Source: Pseudomonas lactis
Lineage (GTDB): Bacteria > Pseudomonadota > Gammaproteobacteria > Pseudomonadales > Pseudomonadaceae
Reading direction: 5' to 3'
Assembly (NCBI RefSeq): GCF_001439845.1
Contig: NZ_JYLO01000010.1
Location: 62,001 to 126,000, forward strand
Length of the DNA stretch: 64,000 nt
Position 1 is the stretch's first letter. Every line of letters begins with the position of its first letter. The notes beneath the pieces were generated by a model, which did not search any database, had not been told where the DNA came from, and was given only the letters and a program-made list of their open reading frames with translations. This document shows, one piece after another, positions 1 through 7,613 of this stretch. Position numbers and translations under genes: made by a program.

Positions 1-330
1 TTTGGCAGCCAGGTGACGGGCGAGGCAAATGCCGACAGCGATCTTGACTTGGCTGTGCTGATTGAGGGAAGCATTGACCCACTGCAACTGTGGCGCCTAT
101 CCGGGGAGTTAGCGGATATCGTCAAGGTCCCCGTTGATTTGTTGGACTTACGCGCGGCCTCGACGGTCATGCAATACCAAGTCATAACGACAGGGCGCCG
201 CCTGTGGAGCAAGGACAGTCAGGCGGGTATCTTTGAGAGCTACATACTCAGCGAGAAAACTGCATTGGATTGCGCCAGGGCAGAGCTGCTAGTCGACATT
301 CAAAAGGATGGAACGGTATATGGCCGATGA
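1..330 (+). CDS. mntA: MntA-like minimal nucleotidyltransferase antitoxin (5' end missing)
   Basis: The frame is open from the first base, so the gene begins outside the window; 109 residues are visible. It starts with the nucleotidyltransferase signature: Gly-Ser at residues 2-3, then a DLDL segment in the GSx10DxD spacing of the DNA polymerase beta superfamily. Proteins of this family (MntA) neutralise HepT toxins, in studied pairs by AMPylating a tyrosine of the toxin. The stop overlaps the start region of the hepT-like gene by 23 bases, the usual layout of such pairs. A GTG at position 13 could be taken for a start, but that would remove the GS motif, so it is rejected. Function is inferred from motif and context. 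Confidence 0.85.
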   Translation, partial: FGSQVTGEANADSDLDLAVLIEGSIDPLQLWRLSGELADIVKVPVDLLDLRAASTVMQYQVITTGRRLWSKDSQAGIFESYILSEKTALDCARAELLVDIQKDGTVYGR

Positions 331-739
331 TGTACTCATCAACAAGGCTGCCAGTATTGAGCGTTGCGTTGCTCGTGCTCGGGAGGAGTACGAAAAGGAC
401 CCAGCCAGTTTTGCCACTGACTTCACCCGTCAGGATGCGGCCATTCTCAATATTCAGCGCGCCTGTGAGGCTGCTCTGGACATGGGGCAGCATCTGATTC
501 GTCGTGAGCGCCTCGGTGTCCCCCAAAGTGCTCGTGATGTGTTTGAGCTGCTGGCGCAGGGCGGATGGGTGAATCCTTCCTTGCTCACCAATCTGAAAAA
601 CATGGTCGGTTTTCGTAATATCGCCGTGCATGAGTATCAGACGCTTCAGTTGCCTATTACCGTTGCGATCATCACCAAACATCTGGGCGATTTCCTGGCA
701 TTCAGTGCACATGTCTTGACTAAGGACGCGGGCCAGTGA
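308..739 (+). CDS. hepT: HepT-like toxin (DUF86, HEPN ribonuclease family)
   Basis: The protein is 143 residues, mostly helical, and close to the normal HepT length. Near the C-terminus it has Arg103, His108 and Tyr110, which is the R-x4-H-x-Y motif of HEPN/HepT RNases. HepT proteins cleave RNA when not restrained by their MntA partner, and the Tyr of this motif is the residue modified by MntA in characterised systems. The gene overlaps the preceding nucleotidyltransferase gene, so the two are cotranscribed and probably translationally coupled. An in-frame ATG at 320 is a possible alternative start. Assignment as a toxin-antitoxin pair is strong; activity has not been shown by anything in the sequence. 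Confidence 0.87.
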   Translation: MERYMADDVLINKAASIERCVARAREEYEKDPASFATDFTRQDAAILNIQRACEAALDMGQHLIRRERLGVPQSARDVFELLAQGGWVNPSLLTNLKNMVGFRNIAVHEYQTLQLPITVAIITKHLGDFLAFSAHVLTKDAGQ

Positions 740-771
740 GCCGATTCAAATGGCCCGCGGTAAAATCAAGG

Positions 772-963
772 CTACAGGTCGTCTAGAGAAACCTTCACTC
801 GCTGAGCAGACGCCTGGCGCTCACGTACGGTCGCTATCAACGCTTCATCCTCTTTTGCCGGGCGCTTTTTGTCCGATTCTTTTACCGTTTCCCTTGGTCT
901 TTTCTTCGCCTCTTGCTCGGTTACGTATTCACCTGTGACCGCATCGCGATATTTCGTTGGCAT
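772..963 (-). CDS. small conserved hydrophilic protein, function unknown
   Basis: This 63-residue protein begins MPTKYRDAVTGEYVTEQEA and continues with a Lys/Glu/Arg-rich tail. Short proteins starting with this type of 'KYRDAxTGEYVT' segment are common in pseudomonads and have no known role. I place the start at 963 because an AAGGG Shine-Dalgarno sequence lies just upstream of that ATG. The open frame continues upstream to 1062, but that part is Arg-rich and has no ribosome site. The gene is convergent with hepT, only 32 bases away. No signal peptide, membrane segment or cysteine is seen. A general DNA- or RNA-associated role is possible from its charge but is not supported further. Confidence 0.6.
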   Translation of the reverse strand: MPTKYRDAVTGEYVTEQEAKKRPRETVKESDKKRPAKEDEALIATVRERQASAQRVKVSLDDL

Positions 964-1373
964 ATCAGCACCCTTGACAGTATGTCGCCACGGCGGGGTT
1001 TTTTTTAGACTAGCTCGCAGGCTTATGCGCACAAGGATTCCGGTGGGCATTCTGGTTACCAAGCTTTTCCGAAACAGGCGCTTACGTTATGCGGGGGCGG
1101 CAGTTTTCGGGCAGGGTTGCGCTGGCTGGGGTAGGGCGCTAACCTTCCGCCGTCGCCCTCATGGCGACCGGTTTTGACAGACTGATTTACAGGTGTACGA
1201 CCTCCATGCGATTACAGCGTTTCTGCTGTGACGTCGTTTTATGGCGGCTGTGCGTGGGGCATCTTCGGGTGCGCCGGGTCCTGTATACCGGTCTGTCAAC
1301 CCGCGCACAGCTGCCACCTGATCCTGTTTGACAGCGGGATGTGGCAGTTCCCATTGCATACAGGAGCTACACA
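964..1373. other. 410-base intergenic region with long-range and local inverted repeats
   Basis: No convincing gene is seen. The right half looks like a structured leader of the gene at 1374. TTGACAGAC at 1174-1182 is matched by the exact inverse GTCTGTCAA at 1291-1299, and a third related TTGACAG lies at about 1327-1333. A strong local hairpin follows at 1311-1347. The left half (about 1000-1160) is G+C-rich with no obvious feature. Whether the TTGACA-like string at 1174 is a -35 box is uncertain, because I do not see a good -10 box at 17 bases. Confidence 0.4.
1311..1347 (+). promoter_or_regulatory. leader hairpin upstream of the DUF6124 gene
   Basis: CTGCCAC at 1311-1317 pairs exactly with GTGGCAG at 1341-1347. 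Inside it ATCC (1321-1324) pairs with GGAT (1337-1340), with a T-G extension. The loop contains TTTGACAG. The hairpin ends about 15 bases before the AGGAG ribosome site of the gene at 1374, so it would lie in the 5' UTR. No T-run follows, so it is not a simple terminator. A role in translation control or RNA stability is inference. Confidence 0.45.
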
Positions 1374-1625
1374 ATGAGCAATCTCGATTCTGATTCCGAA
1401 TTTTCCCCGCGTAAAATATTCCATGTAGGCGCCGACGTCGGCACCGAAGAAGCCCTCACAAACGCCACCGAAATCCTGTCATCTGCCCTGCAAACCGCTT
1501 ACCAATGCGCCGAAGATCCAGTCAGCACGCAGTCGCCCGTGATCATGGCCCTGGCTCAATTGATTGAGAACGCGCAAGCCCTGGTGGACGCTGTCCTCGA
1601 GCGTGATTTCCCCACGGCCCAATAA
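1374..1625 (+). CDS. DUF6124 (DUF3077-like) small protein
   Basis: The product is 83 residues and begins with a short acidic segment, then a 'KIFHVGxDVGTEEAL' type core and a helical C-terminal half. This resembles the DUF6124/DUF3077 family, which in pseudomonads occurs as several paralogues per genome and has no known function. The ATG at 1374 is chosen because AGGAG is correctly spaced before it; an upstream in-frame GTG at 1341 lies inside the leader hairpin. No membrane segment or signal peptide is visible. A strong Rho-independent terminator follows 20 bases after the stop, so the gene is probably a single transcription unit. Confidence 0.75.
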   Translation: MSNLDSDSEFSPRKIFHVGADVGTEEALTNATEILSSALQTAYQCAEDPVSTQSPVIMALAQLIENAQALVDAVLERDFPTAQ

Positions 1626-1642
1626 ACACCTGCTCCGGAAAC

Positions 1643-1684
1643 GAAAAAAGCCTGTTGAACTCAACGCTCAGCAGGCTTTTTTTT
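1643..1684. terminator. bidirectional Rho-independent terminator
   Basis: AGCCTGTTGA (1649-1658) pairs with TCAGCAGGCT (1668-1677) with one mismatch, preceded by six A and followed by eight T. It serves the gene at 1374 on the plus strand and the convergent MFS gene ending at 1698 on the minus strand. Confidence 0.85.
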
Positions 1685-1697
1685 GGCTGCAACTCGG

Positions 1698-2924
1698 TCA
1701 GGCAGGCTGCGCCACCAAGCTGTTGCTCACCTTGCGGCCCAACACCAGCACGGTCGCAAACCCCAACCCCACCAACACAGTGGCCAGGCTCAACAACACC
1801 GCGCTGCCCATTTGGTCGACGATCCGTCCACCAAAGAACGAGCCCAGGGCAATGATCACCTGAAACAGCGCCACGAACAGCGGCATGCCTCGTTCCACAT
1901 CCTTGGGCGCCACCACGAACATCCAGATACTGGCGCAGGCCGGGAAGGCGCCAAAGGCAAAGCCCCAAAGCGCGATCAGTACCACGGCACCCGTCATACC
2001 GGTGGCGAAGTAGGGGAACAGGGCGGTGCTGGTACCGATCATCAGCGCGACCAGTAGCAAGGTGTTACGTACGCTGCGGTTGGCGGCGAAGCCGGCGAAC
2101 ACATTGCCCAGAACGCCTGCCACGCCATACAGCAGCAACAATGAGCCAATCGTCGGCCCGTCGAAGCCGGAGCTGTGCTTGAAGAACGGCGCGACATAGG
2201 TGTACGCAGCAAAGTGCGCCAAGCCGATCAACAGTACGGCGATCAACCCGACGCGCGCTTGTGGGTTGATAAACAGGGCCGGCAGGTCGCGTACCTCTAT
2301 GGCCTTTTCCGGTTTGAGGCGCGGCAGCAGCAAGACTTGCGCCAGCAGCACCGGCACACCCACCAGCGCGGTGACCAGAAAGGTCATGCGCCAGCCCATC
2401 AGGCCGCTGAGCCAGGTGCCTACGGGCACACCGAGTACGGTGGCCAGGGTCACGCCCATCATGATGATCGACGTGGCTTTTGCGACGCCCACGCCCTTGG
2501 GCGCCAGCCTGCCGCTGAGGGCGATGGCAGTGGCCCAGAAACCGCCGATGCTGATGCCCAGCAGTACGCGGCCGAACAGCAGCAGGCTGAAATCGGTGGC
2601 ATAGGCCACCACCCCGTTGGCGAGGATCATGACCAGCGTCAGGCCGATCAGCAGATAGCGGCGGTCCATGGCGCCAATGCCAACCGACAGCAACGGCGCG
2701 GCAAGGGCCGCCATGATGCCGGGCAGGGTGACCATCAGGCCTGCGTGGCCGGCACTGATGCCCAAGTCGCTGGCGACGTCGTTGAGCACGCCCACCGGCA
2801 GAAACTCGCTGGTCACCAGGGCAAAGGCACCCACGGCGACCGAAAGAATTGCCAGCCACTGCTGTTTGACGCTTTGTTGATTATGTTCGGGAAGGCCGTT
2901 AGAGGCCTGGCTCGCGCTTGGCAT
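1698..2924 (-). CDS. MFS transporter, DHA1 type (NepI/AraJ/SotB-like efflux)
   Basis: The protein is 408 residues with twelve predicted hydrophobic segments. The first helix carries an 'ALVTSEFLPVG' motif and loop 2-3 has 'MDRRYLL', both typical of the DHA1 branch that includes the purine nucleoside exporter NepI, AraJ and SotB. These are proton-driven inner-membrane exporters. The frame opens at a TTG at 2939, but the ATG at 2924 has the better-spaced GGA upstream, so I prefer it. The gene is alone between two terminators. The substrate cannot be read from the sequence; purine ribonucleosides or sugars are the nearest precedents. Confidence 0.85.
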   Translation of the reverse strand: MPSASQASNGLPEHNQQSVKQQWLAILSVAVGAFALVTSEFLPVGVLNDVASDLGISAGHAGLMVTLPGIMAALAAPLLSVGIGAMDRRYLLIGLTLVMILANGVVAYATDFSLLLFGRVLLGISIGGFWATAIALSGRLAPKGVGVAKATSIIMMGVTLATVLGVPVGTWLSGLMGWRMTFLVTALVGVPVLLAQVLLLPRLKPEKAIEVRDLPALFINPQARVGLIAVLLIGLAHFAAYTYVAPFFKHSSGFDGPTIGSLLLLYGVAGVLGNVFAGFAANRSVRNTLLLVALMIGTSTALFPYFATGMTGAVVLIALWGFAFGAFPACASIWMFVVAPKDVERGMPLFVALFQVIIALGSFFGGRIVDQMGSAVLLSLATVLVGLGFATVLVLGRKVSNSLVAQPA

Positions 2925-3091
2925 GGTGTGGGATTCCAAGGTGAAAGTCGCCTGAGGTCAGACGCAGGAGAGGGAAGCTGGGGGCGATTATAGGAATCAG
3001 TGTTGGCAATCGAGCAGGCGCTCGTTTCGATAGTAATCATCAGTGCTATCGATGTGAGGTTTTTGAAGAGTCCTCACTCAGCATCACAAAC

Positions 3092-3128
3092 GAAAAAGCC
3101 CGAAGTTGAGTCAGCTCCGAGCTTTTCC
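3092..3128. terminator. imperfect hairpin terminator
   Basis: AAAAGCCCGAAGTTG pairs, with two mismatches and a wobble, with CAGCTCCGAGCTTTT across a short loop. It lies 44 bases beyond the stop of the HigA-like gene (3170, minus strand), upstream of the MFS gene start. It probably ends the toxin-antitoxin transcript. Confidence 0.6.
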
Positions 3129-3169
3129 GGTTATGACGATGTTTAAGGTGCAGGGGGTGGAGTTTTATT

Positions 3170-3457
3170 TCAGCTAGCCAGCGCGTTCAGTACATGTACT
3201 GGGTCATTATGGATAGCTTTCAACAACGCCTTTGCCGGCCCAGTAGGTTCGCGACGACCCTGCTCCCAGTTGCGCAACGTACCGAGCTGAACGTCAATCA
3301 GCGCTGCGAATTTAGCCTGGGTCAGCCCTGTTGCCTTACGGATTTCTTTAACTCGCATTGAGTCAACATGAAATTCACGAGATGGCTCCCGTTCTCCGCG
3401 CAGGATCTCGTTCATCTCTTGAACGCTTTCCATCAATTCATCAAAAAGTCGGCTCAT
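3170..3457 (-). CDS. HigA/NadS-like XRE antitoxin
   Basis: The protein is 95 residues. An N-terminal helical segment of about 30 residues is followed by a helix-turn-helix at about 37-60 ('KATGLTQAKFAALIDVQLGT') and the 'NWEQGRREPTGPAKALL' extension typical of NadS/HigA-type antitoxins. Such proteins bind and inhibit the partner RNase and repress their own operon. It lies directly downstream of the toxin gene with only two bases between, the toxin-first order of HigBA systems. A good hairpin lies beyond its stop. The family call is firm; the exact subfamily name is approximate. Confidence 0.87.
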   Translation of the reverse strand: MSRLFDELMESVQEMNEILRGEREPSREFHVDSMRVKEIRKATGLTQAKFAALIDVQLGTLRNWEQGRREPTGPAKALLKAIHNDPVHVLNALAS

Positions 3458-3459
3458 AG

Positions 3460-3774
3460 CTATCTCCAGTGCTCAATCGCAGCCTTCAGTGACTTGCGTT
3501 CGTCGGCGCTCAAGTCCTGCTGTTCATTTTTGGGATAGATCATCAGTAAAACAATCTGTGATGCCGAGGCGAAGTGGTAATAGATCACACGTGCCCCGCC
3601 TCGTTTACCATGGCTCTTGGCTGCTACTCGTATTTTGCGGATACCGCCCGTACCCTCAATCACATCGCCTGCGGCGGGATTCACTACAAGCACGTTCTGA
3701 AAGGCCATGTAGGCATCCTCGTCGATCAATTCTTTAACGCGACGTGTGAAGACCGATGTCTCAATGAAAATCAT
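3460..3774 (-). CDS. HigB2/RelE-type ribosome-dependent mRNA interferase toxin
   Basis: This 104-residue protein contains the segments 'GDVIEGTGGIRKIRVAAK', 'GKRGGARVIYY' and 'IYPKNEQQDLSADERKSL', which match the RelE-fold HigB-2 toxins. These enter the ribosomal A site and cut mRNA. The basic residues in the conserved RKIR and GKRGG-R regions are present, so the protein looks intact. It is the first gene of a two-gene operon with the XRE antitoxin. I see no good Shine-Dalgarno before the ATG, which fits low toxin synthesis. Confidence 0.9.
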   Translation of the reverse strand: MIFIETSVFTRRVKELIDEDAYMAFQNVLVVNPAAGDVIEGTGGIRKIRVAAKSHGKRGGARVIYYHFASASQIVLLMIYPKNEQQDLSADERKSLKAAIEHWR

Positions 3775-3880
3775 CGCTAATGTACGCCATTGGCTTAGTT
3801 GGCTGCAATCCTAGCCGTGCGCGCTTCGGTGCGCATCCGGTGAGTTGTAACTGCTTTTTGGCGCACTCGGATGCGGCCAA

Positions 3881-4822
3881 TTATGTTCTGGCCAACCGCT
3901 CCAAAAGGCACTCAATAAACACCCCCTCCGCCCGACTCATCTTCTGCTCCCGATTCCACAGCACGTGAATATCCACATCCGCAATGCCCTCATCCGGCGG
4001 CAACCGCCAGAGCAGCCCGTTCTCCACATCCTCGGCCACCACGTGCACCGGCAGGCATCCCAGGCCATACCCGGCAATCACCAGGCGCCGAACTTCTTCA
4101 AGGCTGGATGACGACGCCACGATCCGCCCGCCGAACCCTTGCTGATCGCGAAAAATCGTCAGCGGCGAGAGCATCCCGCCGATCTGATCGCTGGTAAAAC
4201 TCACGAAGTTTTCCGACTGCAAGTCTCCTTCGACCAAGCCGGTGCGTCCGAACAAGGGGTGGTGTTTCCCACAAAAAAACGCATAGCGCTGACGTAGGAA
4301 CAGGTGCTGTTCCAGGCGCGGCTGTGGCCGACGGTTGAGGCTCAGCCCCAAGGTCGCGGTTTTTTCCAGCAGCGCGGCAACAATGTCGGAGCTGCGCATC
4401 ACTTCGACCTCCAGGTCTACCCGTGGGTGCTCGCGATGAAAGCCTGCGAGAAAGTCATCGAAAGTGTCGGAATTAATCCGGCTGATCATCAGCAAGCGCA
4501 CTTTGCCGATCACTTCATCACCCGGCTTTTGCAGGGCGTTGCTCATCTGCGAAACCTGGCCGTACATCTCCCCGGCAATGGCGAAGATCTGTTCACCCGC
4601 CTCGGTGAGTACGAAGCGCGGGCCACGGCGCAGGATGAGCTGGCAATCCAGCTGTTCTTCCAGGCGCTTGAGCGCCTGGCTGATCGCCGGTTGCGTCAGA
4701 TGCAGGCGGGCAGCAGCGCGGCTGATGCTCAGTTCCTGGCCGATCACGCGGAAGGTGCGCAGCAGGTTCCAGTCCAGGCGGTCGTTGAGCAGGGGGTGAA
4801 TATCGCGGCGGGATTCGGGCAT
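3881..4822 (-). CDS. LysR-family regulator divergent from the MHS transporter operon
   Basis: The protein is 313 residues. An N-terminal winged helix-turn-helix ('LSISRAAARLHLTQPAISQALKR') is followed by a periplasmic-binding-protein-like effector domain. I use the ATG at 4822; the frame continues to 5041, but that would overlap the divergent transporter gene on the other strand. The gene is divergent from the operon starting at 4980, with an A+T-rich 157-base gap, so it most likely controls that operon in response to its substrate. The effector is unknown. Confidence 0.88.
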   Translation of the reverse strand: MPESRRDIHPLLNDRLDWNLLRTFRVIGQELSISRAAARLHLTQPAISQALKRLEEQLDCQLILRRGPRFVLTEAGEQIFAIAGEMYGQVSQMSNALQKPGDEVIGKVRLLMISRINSDTFDDFLAGFHREHPRVDLEVEVMRSSDIVAALLEKTATLGLSLNRRPQPRLEQHLFLRQRYAFFCGKHHPLFGRTGLVEGDLQSENFVSFTSDQIGGMLSPLTIFRDQQGFGGRIVASSSSLEEVRRLVIAGYGLGCLPVHVVAEDVENGLLWRLPPDEGIADVDIHVLWNREQKMSRAEGVFIECLLERLART

Positions 4823-4979
4823 GGCATCGCTCGATAATAAGCAGTTTTTATAATTAAGATAATAAATAGAAAATTGACTAATCATAGCCCCAGGCCGAAA
4901 AATCGGGCTTAACGAGCGCCACCAGAGCGCACTGGTTTGATCTTCTCCTGCCAAAAAAATAACCAAAGGAGCCAGCCCC
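4823..4979. promoter_or_regulatory. divergent promoter region of LysR gene and MHS transporter operon
   Basis: The stretch at about 4832-4885 is strikingly A+T-rich (TTTTTATAATTAAGATAATAAAT) compared with its surroundings, as expected for overlapping promoters and a LysR T-N11-A site. An AAAGGAG ribosome site precedes the ATG at 4980. Exact -35/-10 boxes cannot be fixed by eye. Confidence 0.5.
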
Positions 4980-6296
4980 ATGAAGCTTTCTGCTTCGCCG
5001 CAGCCTCGCCGTGCCGCGGCCGCCGCCTTTATCGGCACCATGATCGAGTGGTACGACTTTTACATCTATGCCACCGCCGCCGCGCTGGTGTTCGGTCAGT
5101 TGTTCTTCCCCTCCGACGATAAATTGTTCAGCACCATGGCCGCATTCGGCACCTTCGCCGTGGGCTTTTTCGCGCGACCGTTGGGTGGCGTGGTGTTCGG
5201 CCATATCGGCGACCGCATCGGGCGCAAGAAGTCCCTGGTGATTACCCTCGTGATGATGGGCGTGGTGACGGTGTGTATCGGCCTGTTACCGACCTATGCG
5301 CAGATCGGCGCTGCGGCCCCGGTGTTGCTGATTTTGCTGCGCGTGGTGCAGGGCATCGCGGTCGGTGGCGAGTGGGGCGGGGCGGTGCTGATGGCCGGGG
5401 AACATGCACCAAAGGGGCGCCGTAACTTCTTTGCATCCTTCGCGCAATTGGGTAGCCCGGCCGGTTTGATCCTTTCCTTGCTGGCGTTCAGCGCTGTGAC
5501 CCGTCTGCCAGAAGAGGATCTGCTCAGTTGGGGCTGGCGCCTGCCGTTCCTGGCCAGTGCCTTGCTGCTGGTGGTCGGCCTGGCGATTCGCCTGGGTGTG
5601 AACGAGTCGCCGGAGTTCCTCGAAGACAAAGCCCTGGCGGAAAAAGCCCGCGCCATCAAGAAAGACCAAGCCCCCGTGCTGGAAGTGCTGAAGACGGCTT
5701 GGCGCCCCCTGTTGCTGTGCATTGGCGCCAACACGTTGGGGATTGCCGGCGTGTATTTCACCAACACCTTCATGATTGCCTACAGCACTCAGCAATTGGA
5801 CCTACCGCGATCGCTGATTCTGGAATGCCTGTTCTTCGTTGCCATTATCCAGTTCTGCGTTCAGCCGCTGGCCGCCTGGGTGGCGGAGAAGGTCGGCGCT
5901 ACGCGGTTCCTGTGCGCCATGTGCGTACTGGCAATGGCTTCGCCGTATCCGATGTTCGTCTTGGTCAGCAGCGGCCAGGCGCCCTTGATCATCTTTGGTA
6001 TTGCCTTGGCGGTAGTGTGCATGGCGTCGTTCTACGCTGTGATCGCGGGTTACGTCAGCGGCCTGTTTGAAACCCGTGTGCGTTACACCGCGATCTCTTT
6101 GGCCTATCAGGTGTGTGGCGCGTTGGCCGGTGGTTTGACGCCGCTGATCGGCACCTGGCTGGCCCATCAATACCTGGGCCAATGGTGGCCGATGGCGGTT
6201 TTCTACAGCGTCATCGCAGCGGTGTCGTTGGTGTGCGTACTCGCTTTGTCCCGCCGCCACGCCACGGCCCACCGCCTGGAAATGGCACACAGTTGA
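4980..6296 (+). CDS. MFS transporter, metabolite:H+ symporter (MHS) family
   Basis: The protein is 438 residues with twelve membrane segments. 'GTMIEWYDFYIYATAAALVF' in helix 1 and 'RPLGGVVFGHIGDRIGRKKSL' between helices 2 and 3 are diagnostic of the MHS family (ShiA, KgtP, ProP relatives). These import carboxylates, betaines or similar metabolites with protons. The start is set by AAAGGAG nine bases upstream. It is the first gene of an operon with a Zn-dependent amidohydrolase (11-base gap) and an HDAC-fold hydrolase. The substrate is therefore likely an N-carbamoyl- or N-acyl-type compound, but this is inference. Confidence 0.9.
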   Translation: MKLSASPQPRRAAAAAFIGTMIEWYDFYIYATAAALVFGQLFFPSDDKLFSTMAAFGTFAVGFFARPLGGVVFGHIGDRIGRKKSLVITLVMMGVVTVCIGLLPTYAQIGAAAPVLLILLRVVQGIAVGGEWGGAVLMAGEHAPKGRRNFFASFAQLGSPAGLILSLLAFSAVTRLPEEDLLSWGWRLPFLASALLLVVGLAIRLGVNESPEFLEDKALAEKARAIKKDQAPVLEVLKTAWRPLLLCIGANTLGIAGVYFTNTFMIAYSTQQLDLPRSLILECLFFVAIIQFCVQPLAAWVAEKVGATRFLCAMCVLAMASPYPMFVLVSSGQAPLIIFGIALAVVCMASFYAVIAGYVSGLFETRVRYTAISLAYQVCGALAGGLTPLIGTWLAHQYLGQWWPMAVFYSVIAAVSLVCVLALSRRHATAHRLEMAHS

Positions 6297-6307
6297 GGGA
6301 GTCAGCA

Positions 6308-7540
6308 ATGTTGAAGATTAATGGCGAGCGCCTGTGGCATAGCCTGATGGCCATGGCCGAGATCGGCGCGACGGCACGCGGTGGCAGCTGCCGTCTGGCA
6401 TTGAGCGCTGAAGACAAGGCCGGTCGGGAGCTATTCAGCCACTGGTGTAAAGCAGCTGGCCTGACGTTGAGCGTGGACGCTATCGGCAACCTGTTCGCTC
6501 GCCGCGCCGGCACCGATAAGGACGCCGCCCCGGTGATGATGGGCAGCCATCTGGATACCCAGCCCGAAGGCGGACGTTTCGATGGGGTGTACGGCGTGTT
6601 GGCTGGCCTGGAGGTGATCCGCAGCCTCGACGACCACGGCATCCAGACGCGCAAGCCGTTGGAAATTGCGGTGTGGACCAACGAGGAGGGCGCCCGTTTC
6701 ACCCCGGCCATGCTGGGCTCGGCGGTATTCACCGGCACGCTCGCCTTGGACAAGGCACTGGCCACCGCCGATGTCGATGGTATCAGCGTGGCCGAGGCGT
6801 TGCGCACCACCGGCTACAATGGTGAGCGCCCGTTGGGTGGCGCAGTGGATGCGTATTTTGAGGCGCATATCGAGCAAGGCCCGATCCTGGAAGACAACGC
6901 CAACAGCATCGGCGTAGTCACCGGTGGTCAAGCGATTCGCTGGCTCGATGTGCGGGTCGAAGGCATGGCTGCGCATGCCGGCACCACGCCAATGCCGTTG
7001 CGTAAAGATGCGCTGTACGGCGCGGCGAAAATGATCCAGGCCCTGGAAAACCTCGCCGCCGATTTTGCCCCGCAGGGCCTCACCACTGTGGGTGAGCTGA
7101 GCATCGCCAAGTCGTCGCGCAACACCATTCCCGGCTTGCTCAATTTTACCGTCGACCTGCGCCATCATCGCGACGCCGATATCGACGCCATGGAGCAGCA
7201 AGTGCGCGCACGCCTGCAGGCAATCGCTGACCACCGTGGCCTGAGCGTCGCCATCACACCGCACTGGGTCAGCCCGGCCACGCCGTTCGACGCCGAGTGC
7301 GTGGCCTGCGTGCAGGCTGCGGTGGACGCTTTGGGCTACAGCCAGCAGACCATCGTCAGCGGCGCCGGCCACGATGCGATTCACCTGGCGCGCTATTGCC
7401 CCACCGCGATGATCTTCATCCCCTGCGTCGGCGGCCTCAGCCACAACGAAGCCGAAGATGTCTTGCCCGACGATGTGCGCCAGGGCACCGATGTCTTGCT
7501 CAACGCCGTGTTGAAACGCGCCGGGCGTGTTCATTTCTGA
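6308..7540 (+). CDS. Zn-dependent hydrolase, allantoate amidohydrolase / N-carbamoyl-L-amino acid hydrolase type
   Basis: The protein is 410 residues, the standard length of the M20-fold hydantoinase/carbamoylase family. Metal-binding motifs are visible: GSHLDT (His81, Asp83), GGRFDG (Asp92), NEEG (Glu126/127), HIEQGP, and SHNEAED near the C-terminus. A dimerisation domain lies in the middle ('AAHAGTTPMPLRKDAL'). These enzymes hydrolyse allantoate, ureidoglycine-type compounds or N-carbamoyl amino acids to release ammonia and CO2. The start at 6308 follows GAGGGAG; the frame is open further upstream inside the transporter gene. The gene sits between a transporter and an HDAC-fold gene. Substrate choice within the family is uncertain. 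Confidence 0.87.
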   Translation: MLKINGERLWHSLMAMAEIGATARGGSCRLALSAEDKAGRELFSHWCKAAGLTLSVDAIGNLFARRAGTDKDAAPVMMGSHLDTQPEGGRFDGVYGVLAGLEVIRSLDDHGIQTRKPLEIAVWTNEEGARFTPAMLGSAVFTGTLALDKALATADVDGISVAEALRTTGYNGERPLGGAVDAYFEAHIEQGPILEDNANSIGVVTGGQAIRWLDVRVEGMAAHAGTTPMPLRKDALYGAAKMIQALENLAADFAPQGLTTVGELSIAKSSRNTIPGLLNFTVDLRHHRDADIDAMEQQVRARLQAIADHRGLSVAITPHWVSPATPFDAECVACVQAAVDALGYSQQTIVSGAGHDAIHLARYCPTAMIFIPCVGGLSHNEAEDVLPDDVRQGTDVLLNAVLKRAGRVHF

Positions 7541-7558
7541 AGGCTGACGCCATGCCCC

Positions 7559-7588
7559 TGTGGAAGCAGGCAAGCCAGCTCCCACAGG
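7559..7588. repeat. solitary REP sequence
   Basis: The stretch matches the 'CAGGCAAGCCAGCTCCCACA' REP type seen in pairs elsewhere in the window (for example 56352-56437). It lies between the Zn-hydrolase and HDAC-fold genes of one operon, where it could modulate mRNA stability. It is a single, slightly degenerate copy. Confidence 0.7.
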
Positions 7589-7613
7589 TTCTGTGTTTAT
7601 CCAGGAGCAACTC

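Noticed and set aside
2175..2993. A 272-codon plus-strand frame opposite the DHA1 MFS gene
   Set aside because: The product is Gln/His/Arg-rich without hydrophobic pattern; the minus-strand frame encodes a normal twelve-helix transporter.
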